Origin: Frigidibacter albus
GTDB lineage: Bacteria > Pseudomonadota > Alphaproteobacteria > Rhodobacterales > Rhodobacteraceae
DNA length: 33,898 nt
Direction: 5' to 3'
Assembly: GCF_009908165.1 (NCBI RefSeq)
Contig: NZ_JAAAUC010000018.1
Span: forward strand, 1-33,898
Part shown: piece by piece, positions 23,311 to 31,300 of the stretch
Position numbering within the stretch: position 1 is the stretch's first letter
Layout of the letters: each line of letters begins with the position of its first letter
Program-made: the position numbers and the translations under genes
The notes under the pieces: generated by a model
Database searches by the model: none
What the model saw: only the letters and a program-made list of their open reading frames with translations
What the model was told of the DNA's origin: nothing

Positions 23311-23805
23311 TTGGCCAGACCGCTGCCCACCTCTGTGCTGTTCTGCTGCGACCATAATGCGGTCCGCTCGCCGATGGCCGAGGGGCTGATGAAAAAGCTG
23401 TTCGGCGACAAGGTCTATGTGCAGTCGGTGGGCGTCAAAAGCGACCTCGAGGTGGACGGCTTCGCCGTCGCCGTCTGCGCCGAGATCGGGGTCCATCTGG
23501 ACCGCCACCGCACCCGCAGCTTCGACCAGATGCAGGACTGGGGCGATGACCTGTCGGGCTTCGATCTGGTGGTGGCGCTGTCCCCCGCCAGCCAGCGCCG
23601 GGCGCTGGACCTGACGCGCTTCTATCATCTCGATGTCGAGTACTGGCCGATCCTCGACCCCACCGGCCTTGCCGAAGGGCGCGAGGGCAAGCTGGCCGCC
23701 TATCGCCAGACGCTCGACCAGATCCGCGACCGCATTCTGGGCCGGTTCGGCCCGGTGCCCGAACAGGCCCCGATGGGCCAGCAAAGCAAGGAGACAGGGA
23801 CATGA
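23311..23805 (+). CDS. Low-molecular-weight protein tyrosine phosphatase family protein
   Basis: The protein has 164 aa with a TTG start at 23311 (GGGAG five bases upstream). The N-terminal loop VLFCCDHNAVRSPMAEGLMKK holds the C-x5-R-S phosphatase signature (C13...R19-S20 in the numbering from the TTG). The conserved aspartate is in YWPILDPTG near residue 115. It hydrolyses phosphotyrosine or, in arsenate-reductase relatives, uses the same cysteine chemistry. In Rhodobacteraceae it normally lies between UPF0262 and infA, as here. Its stop overlaps the next gene (ATGA). Confidence 0.88.
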   Translation: MARPLPTSVLFCCDHNAVRSPMAEGLMKKLFGDKVYVQSVGVKSDLEVDGFAVAVCAEIGVHLDRHRTRSFDQMQDWGDDLSGFDLVVALSPASQRRALDLTRFYHLDVEYWPILDPTGLAEGREGKLAAYRQTLDQIRDRILGRFGPVPEQAPMGQQSKETGT

Positions 23806-24212
23806 CCGTTGATGCAGGCGCCGTGATCGCCGCCTATTACCGCGCCTTCAATGCCGGCGATGCGACCGGGATGCTGGCGCTGCTGGCCGATGACGTGGAA
23901 CACCATGTCAACGAAGGCGGCATCCGCCGCGGCAAGGCGCTGTTTGCGGAATTCTGCGGCCATATGGGCGTCAGCTACCGCGAGACGCTGACCGATATCG
24001 TGATCTTCTCCGCCCCGGACGGCACCCGCGCCGCCGCCGAATTCACCGTGAACGGCGAATACCTGCAAACCGACCCCGGCCTGCCCGAGGCCAAGGGCCA
24101 GCGCTACATCCTGCCCGCCGGCACCTTCTTCGCGCTTCGGGACGGGCTCATCACCCGCGTGACCACCTATTACAACCTGTCGGACTGGGTGAAGCAGGTC
24201 TCGGTAGCATGA
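23802..24212 (+). CDS. NTF2/SnoaL-like (ketosteroid-isomerase fold) protein
   Basis: The protein has 136 aa. The opening VIAAYYRAFNAGDATGMLAL-LADDVEHHVNEGG is the signature of SnoaL/NTF2-like proteins, a helix pair followed by a cone-shaped beta sheet. Later strands are TRAAAEFTVNGEYLQT and ILPAGTFFALRDGLITRVTT. The substrate is unknown. It overlaps the phosphatase stop and the next GNAT start by ATGA, so it is tightly co-translated with both. Confidence 0.85.
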   Translation: MTVDAGAVIAAYYRAFNAGDATGMLALLADDVEHHVNEGGIRRGKALFAEFCGHMGVSYRETLTDIVIFSAPDGTRAAAEFTVNGEYLQTDPGLPEAKGQRYILPAGTFFALRDGLITRVTTYYNLSDWVKQVSVA

Positions 24213-24802
24213 GCAGCGATGTGCAGGTCCGGGTGCTGACCGGCGCGGCGCTCGATGCCGCGCTCGATGATGTCGCCCGCCTGCGCATGGCGGTGTTCCG
24301 CGACTGGCCCTATCTCTACGAGGGTACGCTGGAGTATGAGCGCGTCTACCTGCGCAACTACCAGACCTCGGAAAATTCCGTGCTGGTGGGTGCCTTCGAC
24401 GGCGATGACCTGATCGGCGCCTCGACCGGCGCCCCGATGGAGGATCACGCCGGCGAGTTCTCCGCCGCCTTCTCGGGCACCGGGCTGGCGCTGGAGGATA
24501 TCTTCTACTGCGCGGAATCGGTGCTGCTGCCCGAATACCGCGGCCGCGGCCTCGGCCATGCCTTCTTCGACGCGCGCGAGACCCATGCCCGCGCCCTCGG
24601 CCGCGCCAGATCCGCCTTCTGCTCGGTGGTCCGCCCCGAGGATCACCCGGCCCGGCCCGCAGGTTACCGCACCCTCGATGCCTTCTGGCGTGGCCGCGGT
24701 TACGCCCCCCTGCCCGGCGCCGTCGCGCAGTTCAGCTGGACGGATGTCGGCGACAGCTATGACAGCCGCAAGCCGCTGCAATTCTGGATCCGGGATCTCT
24801 GA
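24209..24802 (+). CDS. GNAT-family N-acetyltransferase
   Basis: The protein has 197 aa. The acetyl-CoA-binding segment is ESVLLPEYRGRGLGHAFFDA (Q/RxxGxG/A: R-G-R-G-L-G), preceded by the strand NSVLVGAFDGDDLIGASTGA. It probably acetylates an amine, but the substrate is unknown. It starts in an ATGA overlap with the NTF2-like gene and is followed by a nitrilase-family gene 33 bases away. GNAT plus nitrilase neighbours are a recurring pair, suggesting linked work on one small molecule or peptide amide. Confidence 0.88.
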   Translation: MSSDVQVRVLTGAALDAALDDVARLRMAVFRDWPYLYEGTLEYERVYLRNYQTSENSVLVGAFDGDDLIGASTGAPMEDHAGEFSAAFSGTGLALEDIFYCAESVLLPEYRGRGLGHAFFDARETHARALGRARSAFCSVVRPEDHPARPAGYRTLDAFWRGRGYAPLPGAVAQFSWTDVGDSYDSRKPLQFWIRDL

Positions 24803-24835
24803 CCCCTGCCCTGCCCCGCCGCAAAGGACACCGCC

Positions 24836-25729
24836 ATGAAGATCGCCGCCGCCGCCTACCCGCTGGACTGGTTCGATGACTGGCAGGGCTATGAGGACAA
24901 GCTGACAGCCTGGGTGGCCGAGGCCGCAGGCCAAGGCGCCGAGCTTCTGGTCTTCCCCGAATACGGCGCGATGGAGCTGGCCAGCCTCGGCGGGGCCGAG
25001 GTCGCGGCGGATCTCGAGGCCGCCATCCGCATGGTCGCGCAGCACGGGCCCGCGGCGGATGCGCTGCAGGGCCGGCTCGCGCGTATGTATGACATACATA
25101 TCCTTTCCGCATCGAAACCATATTACCCGGACCCCAGCTCCCGCCCCGTCAACCGCGCCAGCCTGTTCGGCCCGCAAGGGCTGATCGGCCATCAGGACAA
25201 GGTGATGATGACCAGGTTCGAGCGTGAGGATTGGGATGTGGTGGCGGGTGGCAGCCTGACCGTGTTCGACACCGAGCTTGGGAAGATCGGCGTAACCATC
25301 TGCTACGACAGCGAATTTCCTCTGCTGGCACGGGCGCTGGCAGAGGCGGGGGTGGAAATCCTGCTCTCCCCCTCCTGCACCGACACCCTCGCCGGCTTCA
25401 CCCGCGTCCGCGTCGGCTCCATGGCCCGCGCCCTCGAAAACCAATGCGTCGTCGTCCACGCCCCCACCGTCGGCCTTGTCCCCTGGTGCCCCCCGGTCGA
25501 TGAAAACATAGGCCGTGCAAGCATTTACGGCCCGCCCGACCGGGGCTGGCCCGAGACCGGGATTCTCGCCGAGGGGGCCCTCAACGCCCCCGGCTGGGTC
25601 TATGCCGACATCTCGCTCGACCTCGTCCGCCGCAGCCGCGCCGATGGCGGTGTGATGCCCTTTGCCCACTGGCCCGAACAGGCCGCCGCCGCCGCCCATG
25701 TCACATTCACAGGCCGGGAACCGCAATAA
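24836..25729 (+). CDS. Carbon-nitrogen hydrolase (nitrilase superfamily)
   Basis: The protein has 297 aa, the normal size. The catalytic triad is visible: E in LLVFPEYGAMEL (about 42), K in GHQDKVMMTRFE (about 122), and C in GVTICYDSEFP (about 155). The family hydrolyses amides, nitriles or carbamyl groups. The substrate cannot be read from the sequence. It ends the hisD-to-nitrilase run, after which a hairpin and the infA leader follow. Confidence 0.9.
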   Translation: MKIAAAAYPLDWFDDWQGYEDKLTAWVAEAAGQGAELLVFPEYGAMELASLGGAEVAADLEAAIRMVAQHGPAADALQGRLARMYDIHILSASKPYYPDPSSRPVNRASLFGPQGLIGHQDKVMMTRFEREDWDVVAGGSLTVFDTELGKIGVTICYDSEFPLLARALAEAGVEILLSPSCTDTLAGFTRVRVGSMARALENQCVVVHAPTVGLVPWCPPVDENIGRASIYGPPDRGWPETGILAEGALNAPGWVYADISLDLVRRSRADGGVMPFAHWPEQAAAAAHVTFTGREPQ

Positions 25730-25768
25730 GCCTTGAATTGTTGCCCGGGTAGGAGCATTTAAGCGGCG

Positions 25769-25785
25769 CCCGCCGAACAGGCGGG
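25769..25785 (+). terminator. Hairpin between the nitrilase gene and infA
   Basis: CCCGCC (25769-25774) and GGCGGG (25780-25785) surround a GAACA loop and are followed by TGTTT. It lies in the 76-base gap before infA and may be a weak terminator or part of the infA leader. Confidence 0.5.
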
Positions 25786-25805
25786 TGTTTCAAGACGGAG
25801 TGACC

Positions 25806-26024
25806 ATGGCCAAGGAAGAACTGCTCGAATTCCCAGGCGTCGTGAAGGAACTCCTGCCGAACGCGACATTCAGGGTCGAGCTGGAAAACGGCCATGAGAT
25901 CATCGCACATACGGCAGGCAAGATGCGCAAGAACCGCATCCGCGTTCTCGCGGGCGACAAGGTGCAGGTCGAGATGACCCCCTATGACCTGACCAAGGGG
26001 CGGATCAATTACCGCTTCAAGTAA
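25806..26024 (+). CDS. infA: Translation initiation factor IF-1
   Basis: The protein has 72 aa, exactly the family length, and is a single S1/OB fold: [60 protein letters not shown], and the final GRINYRFK. It binds the A site of the 30S subunit during initiation. GGAG lies six bases before the ATG. The maf gene follows directly; its start appears to lie inside the end of infA. Confidence 0.98.
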   Translation: MAKEELLEFPGVVKELLPNATFRVELENGHEIIAHTAGKMRKNRIRVLAGDKVQVEMTPYDLTKGRINYRFK

Positions 26025-26607
26025 GACCGGGCCGCTGCTGATCCTGGGATCGGCCAGCCCGCGCCGGAAGGAAATTCTGGCGCAACTGGGCATCACGCCC
26101 GACGCGGTGCGCGCCCCCGACATCGACGAAGACCCGCGCCGGGGCGAGCTGCCCCGCCCCTATTGCGAGCGCATTGCCCGCGAAAAGGTGCTGGCCGTTC
26201 AGGCGGGCGCCGATGATATCGTGCTGTGCGCCGACACGACCGTCGCGCTTGGCCGCCGTATCCTTGGCAAGCCGCGCGATGCGGGCGAAGCGGCGGAATT
26301 CCTGCTCGCCATGTCCGGCCGGCGCCACCGGGTGCTGACCGCGGTGGCGGTGCGGCGCGGCGCGCAAGTGTGGGAGCGACTGGTAGAGACTGTGGTGAAG
26401 ATGAAACCGATTTCCGATACCGAACTGAACGGCTATCTCGCCACCGGCGACTGGCAGGGCAAGGCAGGGGCCTATGGCATCCAGGGGCCGGCCGGGGCGT
26501 TCTTCCCGTGGATCCAGGGCAGCTATTCGGCGGTGATGGGCCTGCCCGTCACCGAAACTGCGCATCTGCTGGCTGCGGCGGGCTATCCGGTCTGGGGGCG
26601 CGCATGA
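26008..26607 (+). CDS. maf: Maf-like nucleotide pyrophosphatase, probable non-ATG start
   Basis: The conserved N-terminal motif [20 protein letters not shown] begins about base 26035, yet the frame has no ATG, GTG or TTG between the stop at 25990-25992 and base 26107. The first GTG, at 26107, would delete the SASPRR active-site motif. The best start is the ATT at 26008 inside infA, giving 199 aa, or a CTG at 26035/26038. Other motifs are intact: [49 protein letters not shown], and [14 protein letters not shown] with the catalytic D. It hydrolyses non-canonical nucleoside triphosphates. Its stop overlaps the RNase start (ATGA). Confidence 0.88.
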   Translation: MTASSKTGPLLILGSASPRRKEILAQLGITPDAVRAPDIDEDPRRGELPRPYCERIAREKVLAVQAGADDIVLCADTTVALGRRILGKPRDAGEAAEFLLAMSGRRHRVLTAVAVRRGAQVWERLVETVVKMKPISDTELNGYLATGDWQGKAGAYGIQGPAGAFFPWIQGSYSAVMGLPVTETAHLLAAAGYPVWGRA

Positions 26608-27668
26608 AGGGCCGGGTTGTGGTTCTGGGCAGCCTGCGCGGCCGCGAGGCCGCGGCGCTGCTGGTCGATGGCCGGCTGGAGGATCTGCTGATCGAGCCGG
26701 GCGAGACCGCGCCCCCCGGCGTCGGCGCGATTTTCCGCGCCGTGGTCGACCGGCAGATGAAGGGTCAGGGCGGGGTTTTCGTGAGACTCCCCAATGGCTT
26801 GAAGGGCTTTCTTCGGGAAACCGGCGGGCTCGCCCCCGGCCAGACGCTGCTGGTGCAGATCTCGGGCCACGCCGAACCCGGCAAGGCGCTGCCGGTCAGC
26901 CTGCGCCTCTTGTTCAAGTCGCGCCTCGCCATCGTCACCCCCGGCGTGCCCGGCCTCAACCTCTCGCGCCGGGTGCGCGAGACGGACGAGCGGGCGCGGC
27001 TGGAGGCTGTTGCCGCCGCCGCCATGGCCGGCTGCGAGTTCGGACTGATCGTCCGCTCTGCCGCCGAAGGCATGGACGAGGCCGAGCTGGCCGAAGACAT
27101 CGCCGCCGTCCGGGCGCTGGCCGAGGCGGTCAGCGAGGATCTGACCGGCGGCCCCGAGCTGCTGGTCGATGCCGCCGGCCCGCATGAAACCGCCTGGCGC
27201 GATTGGGCCGATCCCGCGCCCGACGAGGTCGCCGAGGGCGAGACCGCCTTTGCCGATCACGGCGTCGAGGATCTGGTGCTGGACCTCCTGGACCCGGTGG
27301 TGCCGCTGCCCGGCGGCGGCTCCATGGCCGTGGAACCGACCCGCGCGCTGGTCGCGGTAGACGTGAACACCGGCGCCGATACCTCGCCTGCCGCGGGGCT
27401 GAAGGCCAATATCGCCGCCGCCCGCGACCTGCCCCGCCAGCTGCGCCTGCGCGGGCTTGGCGGCCAGATCGCCGTGGATTTTGCGCCGATGCCGAAGAAG
27501 GACCGCGCCACGCTGGAACAGCAGCTCCGTGCCGCCTTCCGCGCCGAGGGGGCCGAAACCAGCCTCGCCGGCTGGACCCCGCTGGGGCTGTTCGAGCTGC
27601 AGCGCAAGCGCGCCCGCCAGCCGCTGACAGAGGTGCTGGCCGAGGTGATGAAGGAGACCCGCGCATGA
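26604..27668 (+). CDS. Ribonuclease E/G-type endoribonuclease, short form
   Basis: The protein has 354 aa, shorter than RNase G (about 490) or RNase E. It keeps an S1-like segment early ([34 protein letters not shown]) and the catalytic RNase H-like core [20 protein letters not shown] plus [20 protein letters not shown], where the aspartates of DVNTG and VDFAPM bind metal. The C-terminus ends soon after [17 protein letters not shown] and lacks the zinc-link and small domain. This short form after maf is what I recall for Rhodobacteraceae. It overlaps maf and yacG by ATGA. Confidence 0.9.
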   Translation: MKGRVVVLGSLRGREAAALLVDGRLEDLLIEPGETAPPGVGAIFRAVVDRQMKGQGGVFVRLPNGLKGFLRETGGLAPGQTLLVQISGHAEPGKALPVSLRLLFKSRLAIVTPGVPGLNLSRRVRETDERARLEAVAAAAMAGCEFGLIVRSAAEGMDEAELAEDIAAVRALAEAVSEDLTGGPELLVDAAGPHETAWRDWADPAPDEVAEGETAFADHGVEDLVLDLLDPVVPLPGGGSMAVEPTRALVAVDVNTGADTSPAAGLKANIAAARDLPRQLRLRGLGGQIAVDFAPMPKKDRATLEQQLRAAFRAEGAETSLAGWTPLGLFELQRKRARQPLTEVLAEVMKETRA

Positions 27669-27862
27669 GCTGCCCGATCTGCGCCAAGACGACGGACGAG
27701 AAATACCGCCCCTTCTGCTCGCGCCGCTGCGCCGATATCGACCTCGGCCGCTGGCTGACCGGCAGCTACGTCATCCCCGGCGAGGCGCTGGAAGAGGACG
27801 AGGCGGCGCTTTCGTTGCCGGATGAGGACGCGGACGAGCCGGCCCGGCGCAAGCCCCACTGA
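27665..27862 (+). CDS. yacG: DNA gyrase inhibitor YacG
   Basis: The protein has 65 aa. The zinc-binding pattern C-P-I-C ... F-C-S-R-R-C-A-D-I-D-L-G-R-W is diagnostic for YacG, a small zinc-finger protein reported to bind GyrB. The tail is acidic. It starts in an ATGA overlap with the RNase gene and ends the infA-maf-RNase-yacG group, followed by tRNA-Phe. Confidence 0.93.
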   Translation: MSCPICAKTTDEKYRPFCSRRCADIDLGRWLTGSYVIPGEALEEDEAALSLPDEDADEPARRKPH

Positions 27863-28002
27863 ACCTCTCCGGGCTTGCAGAGGGAAACCGCACGGGGCCG
27901 CCGAAATTTGCGCAGAACCCACTGGACAGCCCCCGCCCCTTCCCCTAATACCGCGCCACCAAGGCAGACATGCCCCCGGCTGATCCCTATGATCGCCCCG
28001 GC

Positions 28003-28078
28003 GCCCGGATAGCTCAGTTGGTAGAGCAGCGGATTGAAAATCCGCGTGTCGGCGGTTCGAATCCGTCTCCGGGCACCA
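28003..28078 (+). tRNA. tRNA-Phe(GAA)
   Basis: A full 76-nt cloverleaf with encoded CCA. The acceptor GCCCGGA pairs with TCCGGGC. The anticodon arm has loop TTGAAAA with anticodon GAA. The T arm is GGCGG-TTCGAAT-CCGTC (one wobble). The sequence just after it leaves conserved chromosome, which suggests an integration boundary. Confidence 0.97.
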
Positions 28079-28361
28079 CTTAAGTCTCTGAAAACAAGCG
28101 GATAAAAACTGCGGGTTCAACCGCAAAGACTGTTGCGACTGCGGCGGGGACACAGCGGGGACACAGCAACGTTCTCCACATGTTTCTGAATGTCGGGCGG
28201 CGGTGAGCGAAGAAACTCACGGAACCACCCTTGACGAGGCCGAGTCTCGGCCGAGAAAGGTCGCGGGAGCAAGAAGCGGTCAGGGACAACTGCCCTTTGA
28301 GCCACGGCGAGCGAGAACCGGGGCCCTGCGCCGGTTGACGATGGACCACCGTTACGTTGGC
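28079..28361. other. Spacer between tRNA-Phe and the giant helicase gene
   Basis: There are 283 bases with no supported gene. An 11-bp tandem repeat (GGGGACACAGC twice, 28146-28167) and a palindrome GGCCGAGTCTCGGCC (28238-28252) stand out. The palindrome lies downstream of the minus-strand helicase gene and could serve as its terminator. No copy of the tRNA-Phe 3' end is seen in the rest of the window. Confidence 0.5.
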
Positions 28362-31300
28362 TCAGTCGAACACCAGCTCCGGCAGGACCGCTTCCCACTC
28401 CTCCCGGCGGATATGGGCGCGGTATTCCTCCTTGTTGTCAGACTTGCGCCAGCGCACGATCGCGCCGACTTCGCCGCGAAGGAACGTCCTGTTGCGCGGG
28501 GGCGACCAGGACTTTGCCATACGCCCGAGCTTGGCGCCGTGCGCGTCTTTGATCAGCCATGCCTCCCCCTCTGCGACTAGGTGAACCCGGTCGCCGACGC
28601 TGGCTGCGGCGATGGCTGCGAGCGAGGTATCTCCCGTCCGCAGCCGGCCCGGCCAGGACAGATCCACCAGCTTCAGGCTGGGCATCTCGTAGGCGTAGCT
28701 CGCAGGCATCGCGCTGTCCCGGTCCGGACTCACCTTCCGGTGCAGCACATGGCCCTCGCCGCGCTTCAGGATCGTGTGCGCTCCGCTGGCCATGATCGCA
28801 AGGCTGCGGCGGGCACGGGTCATGGCGACGTAGAACAGGCGGCGCGGCGCATCGGTATCTTCGCCGGCCGAGAGCGCGTCCCAGCTGCCGTTCAGGATCA
28901 CCACATCGTCGAACTCCAGCCCCTTGGCCCGGTGCGCGGTCAGCAGCAGCAACCCGCGCTGCTCACTGCGGGTGTCGCGGCCCCACTCGGCGAACCATTC
29001 CACCAGGTCGGGCACCGGCATGGTCTTGTCGGCGAGCTCACGGGCCAGCGCAGCGACGCCCTCGGCGATCAGGTCGCTCCAGCGGTTGCGGTGCAGCGTG
29101 TTGACGATTTGAACGAGGTCGGCGATCCCCAGGAGGCTCGCCGGATCCCGCCGCATCGCGGCCACGAAGGCCTGCATCTCGCGCAGGCGCCAGATGTTCG
29201 GCAGGCTCTCATTGGCCATCTCGACCGGGATGCCAAGCGCCTCGGCATAGGCACGCACCGGCGCGAGCCTGCGCCAATCGCGGGAGATGATGGCGGCCCG
29301 GCTCCAGCTCCACCCCGGATCGAGCCGTGACAGCCGCACCAGCTCATCCAGCGCCGCCATCGCCTGTTCCGCATCGCCGGGCGGAGCATCAAGCACCTGC
29401 ACCCGCCCCTGCGCGACGGGATCGAGCGCCGCCATCTCGCCTCCCGGCGCGGCCTTGCTGCGCTTGCGGTCGACGGTGATGTCATGGCCGGCCTTCATCC
29501 GCTCTGCCGCCGGGGTGATGACGGCATTGGCGGCTTCGATGATGTGGAGCGTGGATCGGTAGTTCTCGGTCAGGAACTCTGCCCTGGCTTTGTAATCGGC
29601 CTCGAACTGCCGGATGTAGCGGATCGACGCGCCGGCGAAAGCGTAGATGTTCTGGTCGTCATCCCCCACGGCGAACACGCTGAGCCGCAGGTCGGGATCT
29701 TCCAGCGAGCGGCCGGCGACCGCGGCGATCAGCGCGTATTCCTCGGGGCCGATATCCTGGTATTCGTCCACGAGGATCCAGCGATAGCCCTGGATCAGCG
29801 TGTCGCGCTGCGCCTCGGCTTCGGCCTTGCCGAGACCCTCGCCATTCAGGAGGCGCACCGCTTCCATCACGATGCCATCGAAATCGCGCGCCTCCGCCGA
29901 GGCGCCGGCGAAGCTTGCGCCGACCAGGCGCATCGCCAGCGCGTGGCAGGTGGAGACGGTGACGTGGTTCGCTTCATCGCCGATCAGGTGGCGCAGCCGG
30001 GCGCGGATCTCGGCGGCGGCATGGCGGTTGTAGCTGAGCACCAGGATCTCGCGCGGATCTTCGCGCTTCACCCGGATCAGATATGCAATGCGGTGGACCA
30101 GCACGCGGGTCTTGCCTGACCCGGGCCCCGCAAGCACCAGCACGTTGGTCTGCTCGCGGTCATCCGACACGATCTTCTGCTGCACCGGATTGCCGAGCGC
30201 ATCGACGATGGTCTTCCAGGAGGTGCCGGTGGTCTGGCGCCGGATCTCCACGCCCTTGCCGGGCATCCAGCGGCGCAGGAAGGCATCGCGGTCCAGCACA
30301 AAGTAGTCTTCGGACAGGCGCTGCGCCTGATCCATCGCGGCCAGCCCCTTTTCCGCATAGGCCGCCATCACATGGGTCTGGATCGTCTGCTCGGCGTAAT
30401 GCTCCTCCAGCGGGATGAAGTCCTTCTGGGTGAATGCGCGCGGCTCCGGGTTCAGATGGACCGTCATTGCCGGGCGGAAGACGGTCAGCCCCTTTCCGAG
30501 CGAGATCACCTCTTGCTCATGCAGCCACAGCAGCCCGCGCTCCATCAGCTTGGTCATGTCCTGCACGCCGCTGCCGCGCAGGAAGGCGTCCCCGGTCAGG
30601 GTGGCGAGCAGATTGCCCATCGTCGTCTCGACCTGAATGTCCTTGCCGCGGGTGCCCTTGCTGACCTTGCCCAGCAGATGGGCCATCAGCAGCTCTGCCG
30701 CCTGTCGCCGCAGGGTGGCGGTCTGTTCCAATGCCGCCCAGGACCGTTGCAGCGTCACCTGCAGGGTGTTGCGCGATGCCTTGCGCAGGCGGATGTTGCC
30801 CCGGCCGCCATCCTGGTCACGGCCATCGCGGGCGATGCCCCGCAGCAGCCGCTCGAGGATATCCGGCCGCACGGCCGCGTGGCCCGCATCGCGGAGCGCC
30901 TGACAGGTCTCGGACAGGTGCAGCGGGATGCCCCCCGCAGACTCGGCATCCGGATCGGCCTCGCGCATCATGGCGATCATGTCTAGCTCGAGCCGCGAGG
31001 CCAGCTCGAATCGCTGACGGGACTGGCCCTCGACCCCGACATGGACGCGCGCGGTGACGACCAGATCGTTCATTGCGATGCCCAGAACCTCCAGATCGGC
31101 CATCGCCTTGTTCAGCCCGCCTCCCGTCAGGCCGCTGACGCCGCTCAGCTCATCGGTAGAGACGCCCTGATCGGCCGGCGCGTTCATCAGGTGCTGGACG
31201 ATGGCCAGCAACTGCGCGCAGCGCGTGCCGGTGATGTTCGCCTTCGAGAGGATGCCACCGACCTCCTCCAGCGTGCGGATCCGCAGCGAGGACGGGAAGA

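Noticed and set aside
24170-25726. 518-codon minus-strand frame opposite the GNAT and nitrilase genes
   Set aside because: Antisense shadow; the plus-strand genes carry catalytic motifs and coupled starts.
28079-28361. tRNA-Phe 3' end duplication marking a second island
   Set aside because: I searched by eye to the end of the window and saw no second copy; the other end could lie outside.
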